Origin: Planctomycetota bacterium
GTDB lineage: Bacteria > Planctomycetota > Planctomycetia > Isosphaerales > Isosphaeraceae
Length of the DNA: 38,191 nt
Direction: 5' to 3'
Assembly (NCBI GenBank): GCA_021791715.1
Contig: JAJYWB010000061.1
Span: 1 to 38,191 of the forward strand
Part shown: one piece after another, positions 27,877 through 35,322 of the stretch
Layout: each line of letters opens with the position of its first letter
Position numbering within the stretch: position 1 is the first letter of the stretch
The notes under the pieces: generated by a model
What the model was told of the DNA's origin: nothing
Database searches by the model: none
Seen by the model: the letters and a program-made list of their open reading frames with translations, nothing else
Made by a program: the position numbers and the translations under genes

Positions 27877-28125
27877 TTAATTTAAAATATCTGTCGGCGT
27901 AATCTTCAGCCAAGCGTTCGCCGTGTTCGACGAGAGTCTCGGACCGCTCCTCGGCGAATTACAGGAAGTCGATCCGCCGGATCTCGGAACATTGTCGACG
28001 AACCCTTCGAGTGCGGAGCCGTCGGCGACGGGCGAAAAGCCTTTGAAAATCTTGCGGATGAAGCGGGAGAGCGGGGCGACGATGAATTTGGTAAATTTGA
28101 GGACGAAGCGCGACAGCGTTTTCAT
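27877..28125 (-). CDS. Small cationic amphipathic protein of unknown function (82 aa)
   Basis: The first 30 residues (MKTLSRFVLKFTKFIVAPLS, then RFIRKIFKGF) alternate Lys/Arg with Phe/Ile/Val/Leu and would form a strongly cationic amphipathic helix, able to bind or cross a membrane. The remaining 50 residues are Ser/Pro/Gly/Asn-rich and look disordered. No homologous family is recognised. The gene is well supported: an ideal AAAGGAG lies 7 nt upstream of the ATG and an intrinsic terminator follows the stop. The leader can fold so that the ribosome-binding site is hidden (28126-28180). These traits are shared by type I toxins and by antimicrobial or membrane-stress peptides, but function here is inference. 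Confidence 0.72.
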   Translation of the reverse strand: MKTLSRFVLKFTKFIVAPLSRFIRKIFKGFSPVADGSALEGFVDNVPRSGGSTSCNSPRSGPRLSSNTANAWLKITPTDILN

Positions 28126-28180
28126 GGCGTTCTCCTTTGAATGGGATGGTTGAACAAACCCATTTTGACGGGAGAACGCC
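28126..28180 (-). promoter_or_regulatory. Leader hairpin that sequesters the Shine-Dalgarno; reads as a terminator on the plus strand
   Basis: A perfect 10-bp inverted repeat (28126-28135 with 28171-28180) encloses a second 6-bp stem (28140-28145 with 28159-28164). In the minus-strand mRNA the outer stem includes the GGAG and the bases up to the AUG, so the closed form would block translation. On the plus strand the same stem is followed by GTTTTTT (28181-28187), the layout of an intrinsic terminator that could stop read-through from the protease gene. Confidence 0.6.
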
Positions 28181-28197
28181 GTTTTTTCTCATCTATT

Positions 28198-28227
28198 TTG
28201 GTTGCGGCTCAGCCGCGTTAGTATAAT
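28198..28227. promoter_or_regulatory. Overlapping divergent -10 elements
   Basis: On the minus strand TATACT (28225-28220) could start the small-protein transcript near 28213, giving an 88-nt leader with the hairpin; no good -35 is seen. On the plus strand TATAAT (28222-28227) with TTGGTT (28198-28203, 18-bp spacer) could serve the island genes. Confidence 0.35.
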
Positions 28228-28565
28228 GATTTAAGACGATTCGACAGAATCGTCGTCATCTGCGTGAGCCCGACTGCGGATGAAAACGTGGTTTCTGAAT
28301 ACTCGGCGCGGACCCGATGCGATTACAAGGGATGGGCCGAAGCGAAGGTTCCGTTTAAATCCGTCCCGTCGATCTTCACCAAGGACGTAATAGCTCGGAT
28401 TCAGCAGCGGGAATTGACGATGCACACAGAGATGGCGAAGAAGCCGACCCGCCGGTTTCATTGGTAGCGAAATTGATCGTTCTATGTAGTTCTATCGGCT
28501 CATCATTTATGCCAAGATTTTCTGAAAACTGGCATAAATCAACCCGAACCACCCAGGAGATTACT
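28228..28565. other. Left edge of the accessory island; no convincing gene
   Basis: Base composition changes here: words typical of the core genes become scarce. A 67-codon plus-strand frame at 28264-28467 starts with GTG and has no ribosome-binding site. A minus-strand frame at 28231-28461 has none either. No integrase, tRNA or att-like repeat is visible at the junction. Confidence 0.45.
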
Positions 28566-29996
28566 ATGCCGCCCGCTACCAAATGGAAATCAATCCTGTG
28601 GATAGGCGCGAACGTCGTCATCGCTGCGGCTGCTTGTTTAGGTATTCTGTTGTACTGGGGGCATGCGAACGTTTCGCCGCCGCCACCGCCGAAGAATGAC
28701 GACGCATCGAGAGATCTGCCGGAAACGACCAGCATCTTATCTCTTTCTGCGAATCTTCCCTTGAACTCGATCAAGGTTATCCTCGAAGAAAAAGTGCCGA
28801 AATCTTTTAAATTTGACGATCACCAAGATATCCATGTGTATGGCGAGTTGCATCGCGGCGCCATTTCGGTCCGCGATGACCCACAAGCAAAACGCGTCTA
28901 TTTCTCGGCACCGGTTTCTGGGAGAGTTCAGGTAGAAAAGCAGGTTATCTTCAAAATATCCATAGGAATTGACGTCAGTGGCGGGATCGACGCATCCTTT
29001 TCGCCGGTAGCCAACAAAGACTGGTCAGTCAATCCTCAGTTTGACTTGTCGGCTCATCTCGATAATGCTTCTACGAAGCTTGTCGGCAAGGATGTCAATA
29101 TCACCGACTTCGTCAGAGGGGCGGTTCAAAACGGAGTTAATGGAGCAAAGCAATCCGCGCAGGATGCAGTGGCGAAAGTGCTGAACGAGAAGCCCGATAT
29201 TGAAAGAATATGGACGGACCTCAATAAAGTTCATCAATTGTCGGAGTCCCCACGCGTTTGGATGCGCATCACGCCGCGGAAGGCGACGTTCAGGCAAACG
29301 GAAATCAAACGGGATTCGATCGACACGGGTCTGGCAATTGAATTGGAATCGCACGTTTTCATCCAGGACAAGAAGCCGGACCTCCTGGATGCTCCTTTTC
29401 CTGAGCTGGCTATCGCGCGCGAGCTTCCTAATGGTTTCAGCCTTTCGATACCGGTAGATGTTTCATATGACGCGATCTACGGGCAGATTAAATCTGAATT
29501 GGCCAAGAAACACTTCGACCTCGGGGACAAGGCTTCGGTGACGATCACAAGCGCATCAATCGAACCATACGGGTCCGGCATTCTGCTGACTCTGGGATTC
29601 AAAGGCAATCAAGGCTATATGAAATCGGCCTCTGGCACGCTTTACGTCGTGGGCATACCGTGGATCGACTCCGTGAAGAGAGAGCTCAGGTTAGACAAGC
29701 TGGAATATTCCGCCGAGACAAAGAATATCCTGCTCAATGCCGCCGAATGGATCGAACATTCAGCACTACTCGACAAGATGAAAGATGCGACGGTCGTAAA
29801 ATTCGGTGGCGAGATCGACAAGGCGAAGTTCGAAGCGAATAAACAGCTACGCGACCTCGCGCAGAAACTCCCGAATGAGATCAAAGCAAGCCCCGAGTTC
29901 ACGGACATAGCAGTCGAACGTGTAATCGCGGTGCGGGAAAAGGTCTTCGCGGTGGTGACTGCCAAGGGGAGTCTATCGGCCGAGCTTCAGAAATGA
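28566..29996 (+). CDS. DUF4403-like membrane-anchored protein
   Basis: A 476-aa protein with a single N-terminal hydrophobic segment (about 8-30, ILWIGANVVIAAAACLGILL) acting as signal anchor, so most of the chain is periplasmic. The rest is an alternation of beta strands and amphipathic helices, with two similar halves beginning near 55 (SLSANLPLNSIKVILEEKVP) and 300 (LPNGFSLSIPVDVSYDAIYG). This resembles the DUF4403 family, whose fold suggests lipid binding; I am moderately sure of the family. The ATG at 28566 has AGGAG 7 nt upstream; the longer frame from 28461 has none. Codon use is more mixed than in the core genes, suggesting transfer. A membrane-protein gene follows 115 bp downstream. 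Confidence 0.75.
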   Translation: MPPATKWKSILWIGANVVIAAAACLGILLYWGHANVSPPPPPKNDDASRDLPETTSILSLSANLPLNSIKVILEEKVPKSFKFDDHQDIHVYGELHRGAISVRDDPQAKRVYFSAPVSGRVQVEKQVIFKISIGIDVSGGIDASFSPVANKDWSVNPQFDLSAHLDNASTKLVGKDVNITDFVRGAVQNGVNGAKQSAQDAVAKVLNEKPDIERIWTDLNKVHQLSESPRVWMRITPRKATFRQTEIKRDSIDTGLAIELESHVFIQDKKPDLLDAPFPELAIARELPNGFSLSIPVDVSYDAIYGQIKSELAKKHFDLGDKASVTITSASIEPYGSGILLTLGFKGNQGYMKSASGTLYVVGIPWIDSVKRELRLDKLEYSAETKNILLNAAEWIEHSALLDKMKDATVVKFGGEIDKAKFEANKQLRDLAQKLPNEIKASPEFTDIAVERVIAVREKVFAVVTAKGSLSAELQK

Positions 29997-30043
29997 TACG
30001 TCCTCGATTTTGGCCGTTGCCTGTTCAACAGATTTCTGCCGCC

Positions 30044-30072
30044 TCGACGGTCGCGCGGTCTGACAATATAAT
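30044..30072 (+). promoter_or_regulatory. Candidate promoter for the downstream membrane protein
   Basis: TCGACG (30044-30049), a 17-bp spacer and a consensus TATAAT (30067-30072) precede the gene at 30112, predicting a 5' leader of about 33 nt. Confidence 0.45.
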
Positions 30073-30111
30073 CCTATACCATCACAGATCCTGGGTCCGT
30101 AGGGTTCTCTC

Positions 30112-30867
30112 ATGTCAACTGTGCCGCCCACAGCCGAGCCGCTTCCGACGAAAGAACTTTTCGAGCAATACCTGCATCAGCGCGCGTCCACGAGGTGGGC
30201 AGCCTTTTATCTGGTTGCTACGTCAGGGATGATCATGGCTTGGAGTCGGAGCCCAGATTGGGCCTTTAACTTTCCATTCGAGTTATTCAAAAGCGGCGGG
30301 AGCGGATTGACGATTTCGTCGGGCTTTGCGCCGATCTTCGGCCCCGTCATTGAGATGGTTTTTTACTATTACTTTTTTCTGCTCAACAATGAATGCCTGA
30401 CACTCGGGCGTTTACTGACAGGACGGCTGGCGACGTCGAAGGACGGACGGTTTCTCCTCAACCCTCCGTTTCTGATCAGCATGAAATGGCCTGTGGAATC
30501 GTCGATCACCTGGATGGTCATGCTAGGTGGGCTCGTGTTGTCGATTATGATTCTAGGCGATTTCCTGAACTTGACATATGAAACAAACCATACCGTGTGG
30601 TGTCTTCTGATTCCTAATCGAATGGAAGGCGTCAATCCGATGCATCGAGGTCACGCAGTCGGAACGATGGTCTACGGCTTTTGGCACCCGTGGCTATACG
30701 TCATGTTCCTGTTGTTCAAAATCGCCGTTGTGGTTCTGGTTCTTCTGGACACCTATGACTATTGCCTACTCCTCGCCTATGAGGAAGGTATGCCGTCCCG
30801 TCTCGCAGTCTGGCACCACGATAATAAGACCAAACCGGCTGAGCCCCGGGCCAAACGCAAAGGCTAA
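30112..30867 (+). CDS. Multi-pass membrane protein of unknown function
   Basis: A 251-aa protein with about four hydrophobic helices: roughly 28-46, 68-92 (FGPVIEMVFYYYFFLLNN), 130-153 and 188-215 (LYVMFLLFKIAVVVLVLLD). Between the third and fourth is a polar segment with NPMHRGHAVGTMVYGFWHPW. The C-terminal tail is basic (KTKPAEPRAKRKG) and probably cytosolic. I do not recognise the family. It lies in the accessory island 115 bp after the DUF4403-like gene, with its own promoter-like sequence and only a weak ribosome-binding site (TAGGG). Whether it belongs with the DUF4403-like protein or with the defence operon to its right is unknown. Confidence 0.75.
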   Translation: MSTVPPTAEPLPTKELFEQYLHQRASTRWAAFYLVATSGMIMAWSRSPDWAFNFPFELFKSGGSGLTISSGFAPIFGPVIEMVFYYYFFLLNNECLTLGRLLTGRLATSKDGRFLLNPPFLISMKWPVESSITWMVMLGGLVLSIMILGDFLNLTYETNHTVWCLLIPNRMEGVNPMHRGHAVGTMVYGFWHPWLYVMFLLFKIAVVVLVLLDTYDYCLLLAYEEGMPSRLAVWHHDNKTKPAEPRAKRKG

Positions 30868-31115
30868 GACTCATTAAATCCAAAATCGTTCTGCGTAGAC
30901 ACGAATGGCACTCGGAAATGTCCGTTACGTACTTTGAAGCAACATTTTATGTGCTTAGGTTCGTGGATGGTTCAGGTATCTTTGAGGCTTCGGCCTTCGT
31001 TTGTTCTCCCTTGGATCGACCCGATCTAATCGATCTCGCCCCAGAACCCAGACGCCCCTGAACCCCGCCTCACAACCCAGACTCCCCAGAACCCAGACAC
31101 CCCGCCCCAGAACCC
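30868..31115. other. Gene-free stretch with C-rich short repeats
   Basis: No supported frame. From 31039 to 31115 there is a C-rich degenerate repeat: ccccagaacccagac plus cccc occurs at 31039-31058 and 31084-31103 with one mismatch, and again partially at 31104-31115. It directly abuts the 74-bp repeat at 31116. Confidence 0.5.
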
Positions 31116-31189
31116 GTAGAGTCGAGATGTGGCGCGGTGGTTCAGGTTTGCATCGCTGTTTCTGGCTCTTCCGATTGCCGGCACCTTAG
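31116..31189 (+). repeat. 74-bp imperfect direct repeat, left copy
   Basis: It aligns without gaps to 35323-35396; 59 of 74 positions agree by hand count. Conserved blocks include gtagagtcgagat and gtttctggctctt. It lies between the C-rich repeats and the group II intron remnant. The two copies bracket the three-gene ABC ATPase operon and are 4207 bp apart. The nature of the repeat is unknown. Confidence 0.75.
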
Positions 31190-31225
31190 TAACAAACCAT
31201 GCCCCGTTTCCACATCCCTCTCATC

Positions 31226-31258
31226 GAACCGTACGTGCGCTATTAAGGTATACGGCTC
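31226..31258 (-). ncRNA. Degenerate group II intron domain V
   Basis: The minus strand reads GAGCCGTA, then 17 nt, then TACGGTTC. The outer 8-bp stem with the AGC triad is intact and the sequence GCACGTACGGTTC is canonical for domain V. The upper stem is damaged (ACC where pairing bases are expected), so the ribozyme is probably dead. It lies 60 nt downstream of the maturase stop, the correct order for an intron 3' end. Confidence 0.7.
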
Positions 31259-31316
31259 TCGGACAAAGTTTTCAGATGGTCGCTTTCAGAACGCTCGGCC
31301 GCACACGCCGGAGCTG

Positions 31317-31430
31317 TTATAGCCCCAAATCCTGATACAGACGTTTGTTCGGGAATCGTGTATTACCCGAACCCCGTACCTTGTGCTTGTCGCAAAGCAA
31401 TAGACGAAGTCGGTACGTCTGTAACCCATT
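31317..31430 (-). pseudogene. C-terminal remnant of a group II intron reverse transcriptase/maturase
   Basis: The minus-strand frame ending at the TAA at 31319-31317 reads LLLCDKHKVRGSG, then NTRFPNKRLYQDLGL and stop. This matches the conserved end of group II intron maturases (R-WL--KHKVR---- --P---LYQ-LGL). Only about 37 codons remain. Upstream the frame breaks off at an inverted repeat (31430-31472), and no other part of the reverse transcriptase is in the window. With domain V 60 nt further on, this is the 3' end of a decayed intron. Confidence 0.72.
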
Positions 31431-31472
31431 TTCCTGATCGCCCGCCCTTAGTTACATAGGGCGATCAGGAAA
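31430..31472. repeat. 14-bp perfect inverted repeat at the break point of the intron remnant
   Basis: 31430-31443 (tttcctgatcgccc) pairs with 31459-31472 around a 15-nt loop. It sits exactly where the maturase frame is lost and 107 bp beyond the stop of the ABC ATPase operon. It might act as a 3' hairpin for that operon, but no T-run follows on either strand. It could instead mark the end of another element. Confidence 0.5.
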
Positions 31473-31578
31473 CACAATCACGTAGCGGCGAAGCCACGAC
31501 CTTCAGGCGGCGGTTAAGCGGGCGGCATTACAGAAGGATGCGGGAATGCTTTTCGACCATCACTGACCAATGGATGGG

Positions 31579-33372
31579 TCAGAATCGGATGCCGAGTAAG
31601 CTATCTGACTCGTTGGCATCCGTTAAGGTGAGCCGCACGTAAGTTTTAAGATTGAATCCCGTAGTAAATTCCTTCCACGGGATCATATCCGAATTAAGCG
31701 TGCATATATACTGAAATCCATGTTCGACCGACTTCTTCGCAGCCAGTTCCAGGGCAAGAGCACGCTGCCGCTCATCCACACCGTCAAAGATGGTGCTGTC
31801 GTGGATGAGAAAGCCAGGACTGGGTTCCTGATGCGACCACATCTCAGCCAGCATTAAATCGTAGCAGAACACCTTCATGCATTCGATGCCCTGGCTGCCT
31901 GAACGCTTGATTTCTACATCAAAGTTGAAACCCGTGGATTTGAGGTCGATCACCAGATTGCCAGGCGCCTCATACAACGCTTCAGAATTGCCATTGAAGA
32001 TGGCGATGGCACGGTCCCTTTTGGCTTGGCGGTCGTCCAGGTCGTTGCGTGCCCTCTTCCTCAACAGTTCTTCCTCAATGCGAAGACTGCTCTTGCCTTC
32101 CTCGAACCGCCGAAGATTATCGATGCGGTTGTCGATACTATGCAGTTCGTTAACGCTCTTGAGATGGAGCTGCTGAAGCTGTGTATATTCGTCCAAAGCT
32201 CGGTGCGTCTTCAGTATTCCAAGGATGCCAGCCCTCTCATCGCTCCATTCTCTGATCGTAGCTTCCCGATCGCCGATCTCACGTTTGAGGCGTTCGATTT
32301 CCGACGAGAGAAATCGCTTACGGTTTTCAAGGATGCGGTGATGAAACTCTTGCACTTCAGTGAGTTGTCGACGGGTTGAGCCGGGAAGGGCGACGCCGGC
32401 CTCTTCGTAAAGGGTGATAACCTCGTCCGCCATTGATTCCGGAATATCGTCCATGCTGGCTTGATAGTAGCCCAGCATCTGCCGGTCAGATACATTGCTG
32501 TTAGTCGCCTTATGGATCATGGCGGTGAGCTGGTTAGCCCGATCCTCGATCTGCCGGTATTGCGGGTGGACGCGGAAGGTAGCCATATCCGTCTCACCGT
32601 GTTGAACGATCGATTCCAGTCTAACTTTGGTTGCCTGCAATTCGCCAAGGGATTCCTGCATCACGTCACCGATAATGCCGGCATGGGAGGCCCGTTTCAA
32701 ATCATCAAGTAGCGATTTTTTTTCCCGAAGCACCTGCCAGTCGCTGGCATCTTCCCATGCTAGCCCCAGCAGGAATGAATTGCTGACCTGCTTGTCCCAT
32801 TCATGTTGCTTGCGGAAGTGCTCAAACGGCGTGGAAAAAGCATCCCGGCCACGACGAATGAAATACGATATCAGGCTCCTGAAGCTAGGATGATACTTCT
32901 TGTCATAACTCTTTGTCGGCAGGCCGAACAGCAGGGCACCGAGCAAGGCAGTCCATTCCTTGGCGGTGTAACAATATTGTCCGCTCTTGTCGGGCGTAGG
33001 CTGAATTGGCCAGCTGCTGGTGTCTGCATCGATGTAAAACCTTGTCGGCTCGTCAACAAACCGTGTGACGCTGATCGGCTGGTCCCGCAGCCGCATGTCC
33101 AGGCTGAACGACCATCCGGACAAGGAGGGCACGATCAATCCTTCCCCTTTCGTTGTGCCGGCACCCAGGCAAAAATGAATAATTTCAATAAGCGTGGATT
33201 TACCCAGCCCGTTGCGTGAGTCCTTCTTGGTGGAATGCTTGGTGCGTTCCGCCAGTACGATGTTTAAACCTTGCCGAAAAATCACCGTCTTAAATGTGGG
33301 TCTGTTCGTGCGAACACCATAAATCGCCGCATGCAACAGCGTGGTGTCATGAAGTTTGCTTGAATTAGTCAT
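31579..33372 (-). CDS. ABC-3C system ATPase (DUF2326-type, SMC-like)
   Basis: A P-loop ATPase of 597 aa with a long coiled-coil middle, like SMC/Rad50 proteins. Walker A is in SRNGLGKSTLIEI (Lys58). Residues about 215-470 are heptad-rich and charged and would form an antiparallel coiled coil. The C-terminal ATPase half has the family-typical Walker B/D-loop FLIHDSTIFDGVDERQ (Asp525). This combination is the DUF2326 ATPase that forms the sensor/engine of ABC three-component conflict systems. The ATG overlaps the stop of the middle component by 4 nt (ATGA). It is the last gene of the operon effector-middle-ATPase. By analogy it would detect foreign or damaged nucleic acid and release the effector; that is inference. 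Confidence 0.88.
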   Translation of the reverse strand: MTNSSKLHDTTLLHAAIYGVRTNRPTFKTVIFRQGLNIVLAERTKHSTKKDSRNGLGKSTLIEIIHFCLGAGTTKGEGLIVPSLSGWSFSLDMRLRDQPISVTRFVDEPTRFYIDADTSSWPIQPTPDKSGQYCYTAKEWTALLGALLFGLPTKSYDKKYHPSFRSLISYFIRRGRDAFSTPFEHFRKQHEWDKQVSNSFLLGLAWEDASDWQVLREKKSLLDDLKRASHAGIIGDVMQESLGELQATKVRLESIVQHGETDMATFRVHPQYRQIEDRANQLTAMIHKATNSNVSDRQMLGYYQASMDDIPESMADEVITLYEEAGVALPGSTRRQLTEVQEFHHRILENRKRFLSSEIERLKREIGDREATIREWSDERAGILGILKTHRALDEYTQLQQLHLKSVNELHSIDNRIDNLRRFEEGKSSLRIEEELLRKRARNDLDDRQAKRDRAIAIFNGNSEALYEAPGNLVIDLKSTGFNFDVEIKRSGSQGIECMKVFCYDLMLAEMWSHQEPSPGFLIHDSTIFDGVDERQRALALELAAKKSVEHGFQYICTLNSDMIPWKEFTTGFNLKTYVRLTLTDANESDSLLGIRF

Positions 33373-33605
33373 CTGAGCCTGCTCCGATTTTTTTTCAGAA
33401 TCCCGTCGTCCAATTCAATGGCGCCAACCGCATATAATAGGTCAAGAGTAAGTACGAAACGATTGAACGTCGCAATTTCGGGATAACGGCGGACGGATTC
33501 CCATAACCCAGTCACCGCCCGCGGATGTTCCAGATGCTTGAGCAGAATCGCACCAAGGCCGATTAAGGAGTATTCGGTCGATATATGCTTAGTTGGAACA
33601 ATCAT
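33369..33605 (-). CDS. ABC-3C middle component (MC6-like)
   Basis: A 78-aa soluble protein (MIVPTKHISTEYSLIGLGAI, then LLKHLEHPRAVTGLW and LDLLYAVGAIELDDG). The pattern of an N-terminal P-KHI, a glycine turn before a leucine-rich helix, -LW-, and a terminal LLY-LGAIELDDG matches my recollection of the small middle component 6 of ABC-3C systems. It looks like a mini winged-helix fold. It overlaps both neighbours by 4 nt, so all three proteins are translated in a coupled way, probably at matched levels. Its expected role is to bridge the ATPase to the effector. Confidence 0.82.
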   Translation of the reverse strand: MIVPTKHISTEYSLIGLGAILLKHLEHPRAVTGLWESVRRYPEIATFNRFVLTLDLLYAVGAIELDDGILKKNRSRLR

Positions 33606-34879
33606 TTCTCAAATACCTCGCATTTCTCGAACAGGTACGTCAAGACCGCAAGGGCGGCGGCTTGGCGAATCAACTCCTGGCTGCCGTTGGTTGCAAACTT
33701 GAGCAAGCCGTCAAAAAGGTCGTCCTGCCTTACTCCGTCCCTGGTGAGGCGGTTGTATTCATTGAAGAAGCCGGCCTTTACCCGTTCTGGGAATCTGCTG
33801 TCCAGCGTGGACATATGTTCGATGTATTCGCCAACTAACCTGACTTTGCTGAGCCCTAACGTCAGATAGTCATGAATCCTGCTGGATAAGCCGTTGCGGG
33901 CCAGTTTTTCCGCGATATCGGTGTTTTCAAAACTGGTTCCCGGCCGCGATGGCTGATCGATAATGTAGGAAGTGATGACCTGCACTTCGGCAAAAGTTAT
34001 ATGCATCATTTCTACCGAAATGTCATCACGCGATGCGCGCAAGGCAAACGCAGAGCCAGTCATGCGTGCTGGCATGGCTTGAGGCGGCACTGGTCCGCTG
34101 GTGAGCAGACCTACGGTATAGGCCGCTGCCACGTCGCATGCATAAGATCGCCATTTTTTCACCTCCGCTTTGTCTTTGCCTTCGCCAAGGTCGGATACGG
34201 CTCTCACCATGAAAAAGCCAGGTCTGTTGGCCGCTTGAAATGCCGCAAGAGCAGCCCCGCCCGCTTCCATCTCCATGCCGATAATCTTGGGCCAGGCGTC
34301 CCGGTACTTGGTCAGGAGTTCATTTACCGCGATCACCTTGTCGCCGGTGAGCATCGGGCCGATGTGTCGAGTAGGCTTTCCGGCCTCTGGCCGGTCGATC
34401 CCGATCCGCTCCTGCCATGCCGTGTCTGTGAAGTTCCGAGCGGCTTCCAACAGCCTCTGGTCAGCCCGGTGCACTTCATATCGGACCTCCGGACCTGACG
34501 GAAGCACTTTCTGCAACTCGTAGTCAACCACCTGATCCCCGATCAGGACATCTCCATACGTGATGTCTCCGCCGGCGATTCCGCCGGCGATGCCAGCAAG
34601 AATCACGTAAAGAGGGTTCCAGGCCCGAATTGCATCGTTTAGGGCGTTGGCAGCATCTATTCTGCCCATCTTCGGTAAGCACAACACTATCAATTTGTAT
34701 TTGCAGTCCACACCATCCGCAAAGGTAGAGGGCAACTCGCACCAATAATATACCCTATTATCATTCGAGCTTGGTGGCAATTTGCGGGGTGATGGCAGTT
34801 TAGAAAGTAACGCATTCCTCTCTTCTTCCAACGCGGTGAGGATCACGAAATCAACCGGGCCACGGGGGACGTAATCCAT
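33602..34879 (-). CDS. ABC-3C effector: nucleoside phosphorylase/nucleosidase-like domain with ABC-3C C-terminal domain
   Basis: A 425-aa two-domain protein, first in the operon. Residues about 8-255 form a PNP/UDP-phosphorylase-like (MTA/SAH nucleosidase type) domain: VDFVILTALEEERNALL, a glycine-rich phosphate/base loop (LAGIAGGIAGG), the ribose-binding GMEMEAGG (Glu203, Glu205) and catalytic-position Asp230 in AVSDLGEGK. These residues suggest an active enzyme cutting the N-glycosidic bond of a nucleoside or nucleotide. Residues about 310-425 (IAEKLARNGLSSRIHDYL, then AVLTYLFEKCEVFEK) match the C-terminal domain that docks effectors in ABC-3C systems. AAAGGA lies 10 nt before the ATG. The likely role is depletion of a nucleotide pool on infection, leading to growth arrest (inferred). 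Confidence 0.85.
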   Translation of the reverse strand: MDYVPRGPVDFVILTALEEERNALLSKLPSPRKLPPSSNDNRVYYWCELPSTFADGVDCKYKLIVLCLPKMGRIDAANALNDAIRAWNPLYVILAGIAGGIAGGDITYGDVLIGDQVVDYELQKVLPSGPEVRYEVHRADQRLLEAARNFTDTAWQERIGIDRPEAGKPTRHIGPMLTGDKVIAVNELLTKYRDAWPKIIGMEMEAGGAALAAFQAANRPGFFMVRAVSDLGEGKDKAEVKKWRSYACDVAAAYTVGLLTSGPVPPQAMPARMTGSAFALRASRDDISVEMMHITFAEVQVITSYIIDQPSRPGTSFENTDIAEKLARNGLSSRIHDYLTLGLSKVRLVGEYIEHMSTLDSRFPERVKAGFFNEYNRLTRDGVRQDDLFDGLLKFATNGSQELIRQAAALAVLTYLFEKCEVFEK

Positions 34880-35322
34880 GCTATTATAATCCTTTACGGC
34901 TCATTGCCCATAAAGCAAAACGCGTTGGCCTTCGTCAATGATAATCTGGTCGGGACGTCGAGCATAGGGCCAAGAGGTCATTAGGCATGGATGACGTGAT
35001 TTGCCTGACAATAGGCATGGCCGGCGGCAGATCAAGGTGGGAGGAGAGGCCGCCATGAAATAGAGCGTAGGCGTACTCCGGGGAAGGGACGGGCAGGAGA
35101 TGGTCACTGCAGCGGATGGCTGAAACTTATCCGGTATCTGGACGCTCGATCTCGCTGGGACGATTTCTGGCCATTCTGGTGGCAGTGGTAGTGCAACTGC
35201 TGCTCTGACTGTAGTCATAAACCTCCCGGCCGGTTGGATCGCCCAGGCGACGTTTCAAGTGGCTATCAGCGCAGCATGAATAGAGCTTATCTCCCACATC
35301 TCATTGAACCGACCCAAATCGT
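34880..35322. other. Upstream region of the ABC-3C operon; no convincing gene
   Basis: It should contain the operon promoter. A consensus TATAAT on the minus strand (34888-34883) is only 3 nt from the ATG and lacks a -35, so it may be chance. A 105-codon minus-strand frame (34901-35218) is Pro/Ser-rich, lacks a ribosome-binding site and looks non-coding or decayed. Composition is still unlike the core genes. Confidence 0.45.

Noticed and set aside
27923..28153. Plus-strand 76-codon frame opposite the small cationic protein
   Set aside because: The minus-strand gene has an ideal ribosome-binding site and a terminator; this frame has no initiation signal.
28264..28467. Plus-strand 67-codon frame with GTG start
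   Set aside because: It has no Shine-Dalgarno and no recognisable motif, and it sits at the compositional junction.
31430..31472. Intrinsic terminator of the ABC-3C operon
   Set aside because: The stem is strong but has no T-run on either strand and a 15-nt loop, so it is listed as an inverted repeat only.
34883..34888. TATAAT as the -10 of the ABC-3C operon
   Set aside because: It is only 3 nt from the ATG with no -35 at a suitable distance. The AAAGGA just upstream reads better as a ribosome-binding site, which needs transcription to start further away.
34901..35218. Minus-strand 105-codon frame upstream of the effector
   Set aside because: It is Pro/Ser-rich with no ribosome-binding site or known domain; at most a decayed fragment.
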